A stretch of DNA of 64,000 nt from Clostridia bacterium (GTDB lineage Bacteria > Bacillota > Clostridia > UMGS1810). The first letter of the stretch is position 1; each line of letters starts with the position of its first letter. The notes beneath the pieces were generated by a model. The model was not told where the DNA came from. It saw only the letters and a list, made by a program, of their open reading frames with translations, and searched no databases. This document shows positions 8,595-17,100 of the stretch, piece after piece. The translations under genes were made by a program, and so were the position numbers. The DNA lies in assembly GCA_017621495.1 (NCBI GenBank), contig JAGATB010000014.1, positions 1-64,000 on the forward strand, given 5' to 3'.

Positions 8595-9506
8595 TTAATC
8601 AAGCATTTTATCTATGCAAGCCCGTGCTTTTTGCATCACATCATCAGACAATACGATTTCTTCACCGCCGGTACCGTTTACGCAGTTGTATACGTCCATG
8701 ATGGTGGTAAGACGCATATCCTTGCAGATACAGTTTTTGGAGAGGGGATAGAAGTTTTTGTCCGGGTGTGCAAGCTGTAGGTGTTGCACTATGCTGTTGT
8801 CGGTGCCTATGATGAACTGATTTTCGGTGCTGTTTTGAGCAAATTTTATTATTCCCGTGGTGCTTCCGACGTAATCTGCCTTTTCGGTTACTTCTTTTAA
8901 GCATTCCGGGTGCACCAGAAGCAGTGCCTCCGGGTGCTTTGCTCTTGCAATTTCAATGTCCCGTAGGGTGATTTGCATATGAACGGGGCAGCCACCGTTT
9001 ATAAAGTGGAAATTCTTCTCGGGTACCTGTGCTTCTATCCATGAGCCTAAGTTGCAGTCGGGGATGAATAGTATATCTTTTTGAGGTAATTTCCTTACAA
9101 GCTCAAGTGCTGAGGCAGAGGTTACACATACATCGCACTCGGTTTTAAGCTCCGAGGTGGTGTTTATGTATGCTACAACCGCACAATCGGTATATTTAGC
9201 CTTTAATTCACGTAATTGCTGTACTGTGAGCTGCTCTGCCATAGGACACCCGGCATCCGGGTTGGAGAGTATCACCCTTTTGTCCGGGGACAGGATTTTG
9301 GCTGTTTCCGCCATGAAGCGGACTCCGCACATCAGTATGGTTTTTTGCGGTGCATCTGCAGCTTGCCTGCTTAGTGCGTAGGAGTCGCCGGTATAGTCTG
9401 CCACTTCGATTATATCTGCTGTCTGATATGAGTGGGCAAGTATGCACACGTCATTTTCTTTTTTTAATCTCAATATTTCTTTTTGTATATTTTGTATGTT
9501 TTGCAT
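8595..9506 (-). CDS. nadA: Quinolinate synthase
   Basis: A 303-residue cytoplasmic enzyme that condenses iminoaspartate with dihydroxyacetone phosphate to quinolinate using a [4Fe-4S] cluster. The three cluster cysteines are recognisable: G-C-P-M-A-E (Cys87), the G-G-C-P-V-H segment and the C-I-C-K-D-M segment. The short length matches the Firmicute/archaeal form, shorter than the E. coli enzyme. The start has SD GGAGG seven bases upstream. It is divergent from nadB-nadC-niaR and shares their regulatory region, so a common NAD-responsive repression is expected. Confidence 0.96.
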   Translation of the reverse strand: MQNIQNIQKEILRLKKENDVCILAHSYQTADIIEVADYTGDSYALSRQAADAPQKTILMCGVRFMAETAKILSPDKRVILSNPDAGCPMAEQLTVQQLRELKAKYTDCAVVAYINTTSELKTECDVCVTSASALELVRKLPQKDILFIPDCNLGSWIEAQVPEKNFHFINGGCPVHMQITLRDIEIARAKHPEALLLVHPECLKEVTEKADYVGSTTGIIKFAQNSTENQFIIGTDNSIVQHLQLAHPDKNFYPLSKNCICKDMRLTTIMDVYNCVNGTGGEEIVLSDDVMQKARACIDKMLD

Positions 9507-9529
9507 ATCTATTCCTCCGTAACATACAT

Positions 9530-9558
9530 ATTATAATCGTTTCGTACGCAAAAGTCAA
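9530..9558 (-). promoter_or_regulatory. nadA promoter
   Basis: On the minus strand TTGACT, 17 bases, TATAAT, about 24 bases before the nadA ATG. The divergent nad operator lies just upstream. Confidence 0.8.
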
Positions 9559-9560
9559 TA

Positions 9561-9606
9561 AAAGTTTACAGAAAAGTTGACACATGTCTTGAAAAGTGTA
9601 AACTTT
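9561..9606. promoter_or_regulatory. Divergent nad operator, probable NiaR site
   Basis: AAAGTTTACA (9561-9570) and TGTAAACTTT (9597-9606) form a perfect 10-bp inverted repeat. Inside lie further related half-sites (TTGACAC at 9577-9583 and GTGT at 9596-9599). The element covers the nadB -35 and spacer and lies directly upstream of the nadA -35. The NiaR gene is the last gene of the nadB operon, which makes it the obvious candidate ligand; that is inference. Confidence 0.6.
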
Positions 9607-9617
9607 CGTGGTAAAAT
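9589..9617 (+). promoter_or_regulatory. nadB-nadC-niaR promoter
   Basis: TTGAAA, 17 bases, TAAAAT, overlapping the right arm of the inverted repeat. Confidence 0.7.
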
Positions 9618-9649
9618 AGCATATGTCATCAGAATTTTACGGAGGCGTC

Positions 9650-10936
9650 ATGAATACAGATATACTTATTGCCGGCAGCGGTTGCGCAGGACTATACTGT
9701 GCACTCCATCTGCCAAAGGACAAAAAAATAACAATAATAACAAAATCAGATGTGCAGAGCAGCGACTCTTTCTTAGCGCAGGGCGGCATATGTGTGCAAA
9801 AGGATGATGAGGATTTTGAATCCTTTTTTGAGGATACTATGAGAGCAGGTCATTATGAAAATGACAGGGAAAGTGTCGCCATTATGATTAACTCATCCCG
9901 CGATGTAATAGACGACCTTGTAAGCTATGGGGTTGAGTTTTCAAGAAACAAAGACGGTAGTTTTAATTATACCAAAGAGGGTGCACACTCTAAAAATCGA
10001 ATATTGTTTCACAAGGATATTACAGGCAAAGAAATCACCCAAAAGCTTTTGGAGCGGGTTAAGGAGAGAGAGAATATAACCATTCTTGAATACACCACCC
10101 TCTTGGATATAATAGAGCTTGAGGGTGAGTGTGTGGGTGCTGTGATTGCCATGGAGGATAATTCCCTGCGCACTGTAAGTGCGGAGTATACCGTGCTGGC
10201 ATGCGGAGGTATAGGGGGGCTGTACAGACATTCTACCAATTACAAGCATCTCACCGGTGATGCGGTGGCTATAGCTATAAAGCACGGTATTGATGTCAAA
10301 AACGTGAATTATGTGCAAATCCACCCCACAACATTGTATTCCGATGAACCAACAGAGAGGAGCTTTTTGATATCCGAATCCGTAAGAGGAGAGGGAGCCA
10401 AGCTGTATAACAAAGCGATGCAGCGGTTCACGGATGAATTGCTGCCCAGAGATTTGCTTACAGAGGCAATTACAAAGCAGATGAAGGCAGACCATACCCG
10501 ATTTGTATGGGAGGATTTGAGAGATATACCGGATGAGGAGCTTAAGCAGCATTTCCCCAATATAGTGCAGCATTGCAGTGACAAAAACTATGATGTGACA
10601 TCGGAGTGCATACCCGTCGTACCGGCACAGCACTATTTCATGGGTGGTGTCAAGGTGGATTATCACAGCAAGACATCCATGCCGCGGCTCTACGCAATCG
10701 GAGAAACAGCCTGCAACGGAGTGCACGGGCGTAACCGCCTGGCAAGCAATTCATTGTTGGAGAGCCTTGTATTTGCCAAACGTGCGGCAGATGATATGGC
10801 AGATAATCCCCAAAATTTAAAAGAGCTTCCTTTTGTTGATTTATCATGTTATAATGACAGAAAAGCGATTTCAGAAGCTTATAAAAAAATGATATTAGAT
10901 GAAATTAAAAAACAAGGAGAAATAGATTATGTTTGA
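9650..10936 (+). CDS. nadB: L-aspartate oxidase
   Basis: A 428-residue FAD enzyme that oxidises L-aspartate to iminoaspartate, the first step of de novo NAD synthesis. The dinucleotide motif G-S-G-C-A-G is near the N-terminus. The succinate-dehydrogenase-like S-L-L-E-S-L-V-F and G-E-T-A-C-N-G-V-H-G-R-N-R-L-A-S-N-S blocks are present. It is shorter than the E. coli protein because most of the C-terminal helical domain is missing, as is usual in Clostridia. The ATG at 9650 with GGAGG is preferred over one at 9623 that lacks an SD. It overlaps nadC by eight bases and uses the promoter at 9589-9617. Confidence 0.95.
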   Translation: MNTDILIAGSGCAGLYCALHLPKDKKITIITKSDVQSSDSFLAQGGICVQKDDEDFESFFEDTMRAGHYENDRESVAIMINSSRDVIDDLVSYGVEFSRNKDGSFNYTKEGAHSKNRILFHKDITGKEITQKLLERVKERENITILEYTTLLDIIELEGECVGAVIAMEDNSLRTVSAEYTVLACGGIGGLYRHSTNYKHLTGDAVAIAIKHGIDVKNVNYVQIHPTTLYSDEPTERSFLISESVRGEGAKLYNKAMQRFTDELLPRDLLTEAITKQMKADHTRFVWEDLRDIPDEELKQHFPNIVQHCSDKNYDVTSECIPVVPAQHYFMGGVKVDYHSKTSMPRLYAIGETACNGVHGRNRLASNSLLESLVFAKRAADDMADNPQNLKELPFVDLSCYNDRKAISEAYKKMILDEIKKQGEIDYV

Positions 10937-11783
10937 CCAAGCAACACTTAAATTAAAAGCAGACCCACTTATCCTGAGTGCATTAAATGAGGACATCACC
11001 AGTGAGGACGTATCTACAAACAGTGTAATGCCGTGCGCTAAGCAGGGCGAAGTTGACCTCATATGCAAGGAGGATGGTGTGCTGTGCGGTATTCAGATAT
11101 TTGAGAGAGTGTTTACACTCATTGATGAGAATACCGAGGTTATATTTTATGCAGAGGACGGGCAAAATATAAAAAAGGGTGACCTTATAGCCAAAGTAAA
11201 GGGAGATATCCGAGTGCTCTTGTCCGGTGAGCGAACTGCACTTAATTACCTGCAGAGGATGAGCGGTATAGCTACCTATACCGGAAAGGTAGCCGAGCTT
11301 TTGGAAGGTACCGGCACCACTTTGCTTGATACCAGAAAAACTACACCAAATAACAGAATTTTTGAGAAATACTCTGTACGTATAGGCGGCGGAGCAAATC
11401 ACAGATACAATCTTTCCGACGGGGTGCTGCTTAAGGACAATCATATAGGTGCCGCCGGCGGCGTAAAGGAAGCTGTAGCTATGGCTAAGGCTTATGCTCC
11501 CTTTGTACGAAAAATTGAGGTTGAGGTGGAGAATCTCGAAATGGTGAAGCAGGCTGTAGAAGCAAAGGCGGATATCATAATGCTTGATAATATGACTCAT
11601 GAAGAAATCAAAACAGCTATGGAATATATAGCAGGGAGAGCAGAGGTAGAAGTGTCCGGCAATGTGACTAAGGAAAACATATCCGTGCTCACAGACCTGG
11701 GTGTGGATTACATATCCAGCGGAGCACTGACACATTCAGCACCTATTCTCGACCTTTCACTTAAAAATCTGCATGCGGTATAA
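10929..11783 (+). CDS. nadC: Nicotinate-nucleotide pyrophosphorylase (carboxylating)
   Basis: A 284-residue quinolinate phosphoribosyltransferase. It converts quinolinate and PRPP to nicotinate mononucleotide, CO2 and pyrophosphate. The N-terminal alpha/beta sandwich is followed by the barrel with E-R-T-A-L-N-Y-L-Q-R-M-S-G-I-A-T, D-T-R-K-T-T-P and L-K-D-N-H-I, the classic substrate-binding blocks. The length is normal. Its start overlaps the end of nadB, and its stop overlaps the region just before niaR, which indicates translational coupling. Confidence 0.96.
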   Translation: MFDQATLKLKADPLILSALNEDITSEDVSTNSVMPCAKQGEVDLICKEDGVLCGIQIFERVFTLIDENTEVIFYAEDGQNIKKGDLIAKVKGDIRVLLSGERTALNYLQRMSGIATYTGKVAELLEGTGTTLLDTRKTTPNNRIFEKYSVRIGGGANHRYNLSDGVLLKDNHIGAAGGVKEAVAMAKAYAPFVRKIEVEVENLEMVKQAVEAKADIIMLDNMTHEEIKTAMEYIAGRAEVEVSGNVTKENISVLTDLGVDYISSGALTHSAPILDLSLKNLHAV

Positions 11784-11794
11784 TGGAGGTATAT

Positions 11795-12337
11795 ATGAAG
11801 GGTGATTTAAGGAGACAGGCTATATTAAACCGTTTGTCGGAGTCAGCAGGCCCTGTATCGGCGGGAAATCTGTCAAAGGAATTTGGTGTAAGCAGACAGA
11901 TAATAGTAAAGGATATATCACGCTTAAGAGCAGATGGTGCTCATATTGAGTCATTTGCCAGGGGATACGTGTTTGAAAATACCGCCAAGCCACGGAGGGT
12001 ATTTAAAACTATCCATTCCGATGATGACGTGGAAAAGGAGCTCAATCTGATTGTGGATTTGGGCGGCAGGGTGAATGATGTATTTGTATACCACAAGTTC
12101 TACAATAAGGTCACAGCCCGTATGAATATTAAATCCAGACTTGATGTACAGAATTTCCTTGATAATATAACAGCAGGAAAGTCCAGCTTGTTAAAAAACA
12201 TAACCTCGGGATATCATTATCATACTGTATCTGCAGATGATGTCCAAACACTAGATATCATTGAATCTGAACTGAAAAAATGCGGCTTTCTGGCTCAGCT
12301 TCAGGAGTATGAACCGGATGAAATTAATAAAAAATAA
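11795..12337 (+). CDS. niaR: NAD-biosynthesis repressor NiaR (HTH plus 3H domain)
   Basis: A 180-residue regulator. The N-terminal winged helix (residues 5-65) has the Q-I-I-V-K-D-I-S-R-L-R recognition helix. The C-terminal 3H domain contains the three conserved histidine regions (H-S-D-D-D, V-Y-H-K-F-Y, G-Y-H-Y-H). NiaR (YrxA) proteins of Bacillota bind nicotinic acid through this metal-dependent domain and repress NAD synthesis and niacin uptake genes. The ATG at 11795 has GGAGG five bases upstream. It is the last gene of nadBC-niaR and probably acts at 9561-9606. Confidence 0.92.
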   Translation: MKGDLRRQAILNRLSESAGPVSAGNLSKEFGVSRQIIVKDISRLRADGAHIESFARGYVFENTAKPRRVFKTIHSDDDVEKELNLIVDLGGRVNDVFVYHKFYNKVTARMNIKSRLDVQNFLDNITAGKSSLLKNITSGYHYHTVSADDVQTLDIIESELKKCGFLAQLQEYEPDEINKK

Positions 12338-12346
12338 TTTACTGTG

Positions 12347-12375
12347 TTGAAAAATTAATATTTGTGTGGTATACT
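12347..12375 (+). promoter_or_regulatory. Promoter of the flavodiiron protein gene
   Basis: TTGAAA, 17 bases, TATACT, about 37 bases before the ATG at 12413. Confidence 0.75.
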
Positions 12376-12412
12376 ATATGAATAATGATGGTATATTAAA
12401 GAGAGGTGCATT

Positions 12413-13579
12413 ATGAATATAACAAATGATATTAAATATATAGGAGTAAATGACCACAAGATTGACTTGTTTGAGGGGCAGTATACGGTACCCAACGGTA
12501 TGTCATATAATTCTTATGCTGTTATTGATGAAAAGATAGCAATAATGGACACCGTTGACGCTGCTTTTACAGATGAGTGGCTTGATAATATCAAAAATAC
12601 TCTGGCAGGCAGAACACCGGATTATCTGGTGGTTCAGCATATGGAGCCTGATCATTCGGCGAATATTGTGAATTTCGTCAATGCTTATCCTGAAGCTAAG
12701 ATTGTGGCATCTGCCAAAGCATTTGTCATGATGAAGAATTTCTTCGGGATTGATTTTAGCGAAAAACAGATAGTTGTAGGCGAAGGCGATACCCTGTCTC
12801 TGGGCAAGCACAATCTGACTTTTGTCACAGCACCCATGGTGCATTGGCCTGAGGTTATAGTAACTTACGACAGCACAGACAAGGTACTGTTTTCGGCAGA
12901 CGGCTTCGGTAAGTTCGGTGCATTGGATATAGATGAGGACTGGGCTTGTGAAGCCAGACGATACTATATAGGAATCGTGGGTAAATATGGTGCTCAGGTT
13001 CAGGCACTTCTTAAAAAGGCGGCAAATCTGGATATACAGGCTATATGCCCGCTGCATGGTCCTGTGTTAAAGGATAATTTAGAGTATTATATCAACCTTT
13101 ACGATACATGGTCAAGCTATAATCCGGAGGAGGACGGTATAGTAATTGCATATACCTCGGTATACGGTAATACCAAGAAAGCTGTAATGCAGCTTGCCGA
13201 TATGCTAAAGTCCGCCGGTTGTCCAAAGGTAGCGGTAAATGACCTGGCAAGGTGTGATATGGCAGAAGCAGTGGAGGACGCATTCAGATACAGTAAGCTG
13301 GTGCTTGCCACTACTACGTATAATGCAGATGTTTTTCCGTTTATGCGAGAGTTTATCAATCATCTTACAGAGCGCAATTATCAGAACAGGACGGTTGCTT
13401 TTATAGAAAACGGCAGCTGGGCACCTATGGCTGTTAAGGTGATGAAGGGCATGCTTGAAAAGAGCAAAAATTTAAGTTATGCAGAAGCAGAAGTCAAAAT
13501 CATGTCTGCTTTAAATGAAGAAAGCTCTGCACAGCTTAGCTCACTGGCAGATGAGCTGTGCAAAGAATATAAAAAATAA
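12413..13579 (+). CDS. fprA: Flavodiiron protein (A-type flavoprotein, O2/NO reductase)
   Basis: A 388-residue cytoplasmic enzyme. The metallo-beta-lactamase-like domain carries the diiron motif H76-x-E78-x-D80-H81 plus later ligands in the V-H-W-P, S-A-D-G-F-G and P-L-H-G-P segments. The flavodoxin domain begins near residue 240 with the FMN-binding T-S-V-Y-G-N-T-K. These proteins reduce O2 to water and/or NO to N2O and protect strict anaerobes. The electron donor is usually rubredoxin, and a rubredoxin gene follows 15 bases downstream in the same operon. The SD is AGAGAGGTG. Confidence 0.94.
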   Translation: MNITNDIKYIGVNDHKIDLFEGQYTVPNGMSYNSYAVIDEKIAIMDTVDAAFTDEWLDNIKNTLAGRTPDYLVVQHMEPDHSANIVNFVNAYPEAKIVASAKAFVMMKNFFGIDFSEKQIVVGEGDTLSLGKHNLTFVTAPMVHWPEVIVTYDSTDKVLFSADGFGKFGALDIDEDWACEARRYYIGIVGKYGAQVQALLKKAANLDIQAICPLHGPVLKDNLEYYINLYDTWSSYNPEEDGIVIAYTSVYGNTKKAVMQLADMLKSAGCPKVAVNDLARCDMAEAVEDAFRYSKLVLATTTYNADVFPFMREFINHLTERNYQNRTVAFIENGSWAPMAVKVMKGMLEKSKNLSYAEAEVKIMSALNEESSAQLSSLADELCKEYKK

Positions 13580-13594
13580 TTTGGAGGTATAGTT

Positions 13595-13753
13595 ATGAAA
13601 AAGTATGTATGCGATGTATGCGGTTGGGTTTATGATGAAGAACTCGGCGCTCCTGAGATGGGTATAGAGCCCGGAACAAAGTTTGAGGATTTACCGGACG
13701 ACTTTGAATGTCCTCTCTGTAACGTGGGCAAGGATATGTTCTCGGAAGAATAA
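13595..13753 (+). CDS. Rubredoxin
   Basis: A 52-residue protein of the standard rubredoxin size. It has the two iron-binding knuckles C-D-V-C-G-W at the start and C-P-L-C-N near the end, with the conserved V-Y-D aromatic core. A single Fe(S-Cys)4 site carries electrons at low potential. The SD GGAGG is eight bases before the ATG. Cotranscription with the flavodiiron protein indicates that it is its electron donor. Confidence 0.95.
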   Translation: MKKYVCDVCGWVYDEELGAPEMGIEPGTKFEDLPDDFECPLCNVGKDMFSEE

Positions 13754-13757
13754 TTCA

Positions 13758-13798
13758 CAATTCCCGCCATGGTTATATGACCGTGAGCGGGAATTTTT
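13758..13798 (+). terminator. Terminator after rubredoxin
   Basis: AATTCCCGC / GCGGGAATT stem with an inner imperfect hairpin, followed by TTTTT. Confidence 0.85.
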
Positions 13799-13989
13799 GT
13801 GGGTAATATAATCAAAATTCGCGGTTTTGTTAACATTTAATTAATAAAGTCATGTGATATTAAATTCTCAGAAATTCCATGTTTGCTACAGGATTTGTTT
13901 CAAAATAGTTTTTATATGTTAATTGTGTGTGTAATTTGTAACAATTTTGTCAAACTTTTTGCAGTTTTATTACATTAAATTCCTCTAAG
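13799..13989. other. AT-rich intergenic stretch
   Basis: About 190 bases with no credible gene, very rich in A and T, upstream of the surface-protein promoter. It may act as an upstream promoter element, but nothing specific can be identified. Confidence 0.4.
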
Positions 13990-14019
13990 TTGACCCGGAG
14001 CTTGACCAAATGTTAAAAT
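13990..14019 (+). promoter_or_regulatory. Promoter of the giant SLH protein gene
   Basis: TTGACC, 18 bases, TAAAAT with an extended -10 (TGTTAAAAT). It gives an untranslated leader of about 125 bases. The leader contains a GAGAGA-TAAG-TCTCTC hairpin at 14081-14096, which may stabilise the mRNA. Confidence 0.65.
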
Positions 14020-14152
14020 ATAGTCACAGTGATAAACCACATCAAGGTGATTTTGGCAAGCAAGCTTTAATACATATGTAGAGAGATAAGTCTCTCGCCC
14101 GGGAATAAACTGCCATTTACTTTGATTCTTAAATTCAAGAGGAGGAATTATT

Positions 14153-17100
14153 ATGAAAACAGTTAAAAAGATTCTATCCCTGATATTGGCATTATCTATG
14201 CTGACTTCTGTAGCTGCATTCGCAAGCTACAAGGATGTGGATTATGATGCCGACTATGCAGATGCACTGGAGCTGCTTTCCGTTCTGGAAATCATAGAGG
14301 GTGACGAGCTGGGTAACTTTAACCCCGAGGACACTATAACCAGAGCAGAGATGGCAGCCATCGTGTGCCGTGCCAAAGGTCTGGAGAATGCCGCCAAGGG
14401 CTCAAAGGGTACCACCGATTACTACGATGTATCTGCAAGCCACTGGGCTAGTGGGTATATAAACATGGCTACTCAGGCAGGTATCATCAACGGACACGGA
14501 GACGGCAGATTTGCTCCGGAGGATGATGTTACATATGATGAAGCTGTCAAGATGATTGTGTGTGCGCTGGGCTTTGAACCCATGGCTGCTGCCAAGGGCG
14601 GATACCCCACAGGACACCTCATAGTGGCTAATACATACAATATTACAGAGGGTGTTACCGCTACATATGAAGCTCCCCGTAAAGCAGTGGCTCAGCTTAT
14701 ATACAATGCACTGTCCACTCCTATGATGGACCAGACTTCGTGGGGATCGGATGCCGAGTATGAAGTATTCGACGGCAAACGCGGCAGAGAATACAAGACA
14801 CTTCTCACAGAAATGGATATCTATATAGCTACCGGTATAGTAGGGACCAAGAGTTATGATGAGGTAGAATTTGAGATTACAGAATACTCTGATGACCTGG
14901 AGTTTACCAAAGGATATACAGAGAGCTTTATTATAAACGACTCCGATATAACCAATTATCAGCATCAGAATGTAGATGTATATGTAAGGAAAAATTCCAG
15001 AAGAAATTATGAGGTAGTAGCGGTGGTATCTGCTGTGCAGGGCACCACACTTACTATAATTTCCGATGATGTGGAGGACTACGCCAACAATAAAGTAAGC
15101 TACTATATAGACGGCGCCAACAGCTCCAAAACTAAGACAATCAAGCTTGAAGCGGCACCTACTGTTGAGTATAATAAAAGAACCTACACCGGCAGTATCA
15201 GGGATTTACTATTTGATGAGGATGTGGAGCTTAAGTTCGTAGAGAATACCGGCGATACCACATACGACGTAATAGTGGCTACCAAGTACACATCTGCACG
15301 TGTGGATTATGTAGATGCCGATAAAGACAGAATCAGCATCGGCTCCGAGACAATCCTGCTGGACTTCGATGATGAAGATATCACTATAATCTTAGAAGAT
15401 GACAAGGGAAATGCACTGGACCTCTACGATTTTGAAGAGGACGATGTAGTAGCGGTAGTTGCCGACAATGACAGGATGAAAAATTATATCGATTACATAA
15501 GAATTGTCAAGCTCAGCAATGCAGTGCTAAGAGGCAGTGTTGATTCCAGCTTCCGTATGGGCGAGGACTACTATGTAGTGATAGATGATGAGGAATTTAT
15601 AGATGCTTCCGGTCATAGCCTGGAGGTAGGAGATGAAGGTCTCTTCTTCATAGGTATGACAGGCAAGATTATAGATTTTGACGGCAGCTCCGTAGGCAAG
15701 AATTATGCTTATGTACTGGAGGCAGCTAAAGTAAAGCAGACCTTCTCTGACGATAAATGGCAGATTAAGCTTCTCACCCGAGACAAAGGTGTAATCACAT
15801 ATTCACTTACAGATGATGCGGATGAATACTTCAATACTGTGTATGCGCCTTTGATTGGTATCAATACTGCATCCGATACCAGACAGCTCTTTGAAAATCT
15901 CTCCGCTTCTGAAAAGGCAGACCCGGACAGACTTATCACATATAAGACCAATTCTTCCGGATATATCCGTTCTTTTGCAAGTGCGAATGTAACCGGCACC
16001 ACAGTGAAAACCTTAAGCTCCTCAGAAGATGAGTACAATGACAGAACTCAGATGATTAAAGGTGCTATACTTGAAGATAATGCAGTGGTATATAACCTGA
16101 CAAACTCTTCTGCCGATAATGCTTATACCACAGGTATCAGCTACCTTACAGATGAGGGTAAATACTCCGGATTTGTATTCGCCAACGAAGACTATGAATA
16201 CTGTGTGATGGTTATCACAGGCGGTGAGGGTGCATTTGCTTCCGACAGCGGTATAGCGATTGTTACCAAGGCTGCGAAGGCAAATGATAAGTATGATCAG
16301 CCTATAGTAAGAGTAACCTTCGTACAGAATGAAGAGACAGGTGTTGTATACTTCGGTGATGATGCCGAAAACAGAGCCGGCTCCGATAACGCATACGAAG
16401 CTCTGAAGGTGGGTGACGTATTTGCATACAATGCAGACTCGGATGGAGAAGTATCCGAATATGTAATCCTGGGTACTGTATATGACGGATTGTTTAAAGC
16501 AAATAAGTATGCATACAGCTCATTTGATGATGAGACCGAGTTTGTATACGGATATATTTCCACAACATCCGCACAGAGAAAGAATAACTCCAAGGGCGAG
16601 TTAATTACCGTAAATGACGGCAACGGTGAGGTATCTGTACGTGTATCGTCCTATACCAATGAGTATACATACAATGATGCAGGCAGAAATATCGTCATAG
16701 AGACCGAGGACTTTATGGCAGAGGATGCGTATTACTTTGACGATGAAAAGAACGAAGCCACCTTCGCATTCTTAAAGATTGTAGACGGTGCACTTACCGA
16801 TATTTACTCCTTTAACAAGAGAGTGATAATTGGTGATTCGGTCAATGTTGAGCTCCTCATAGATGCTGTAGGCACGGTTACATTCACAGATGATTGCCTT
16901 GCAAGAATTGAGAGAGCAGAGGCAGCTTACGCAGCTCTTACAGATGAGCAGAAAAAAGCAATCGATAATTACAGCGAGCTCGTATCTGCAAGAAAGGAAT
17001 ATACTGCGCTTGCGGATGCAGATGCGGCAGCGAAGGTTGATGCTCTTATTGATTTAATCGGTGTAATCGATGATACAAAATTAGAGGAATACAAGACAAA

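Noticed and set aside
9941-10726. 261-codon open frame on the minus strand inside nadB
   Set aside because: It is antisense to a conserved enzyme, has no SD, no family motifs and an unusual composition rich in Cys, His and Tyr.
10983-11735. 250-codon open frame on the minus strand inside nadC
   Set aside because: Antisense to nadC, no SD and no recognisable domain.
14020-14152. Possible c-di-GMP or other riboswitch in the surface protein leader
   Set aside because: Only one simple hairpin (14081-14096) is seen; the conserved cores of known riboswitches are missing.
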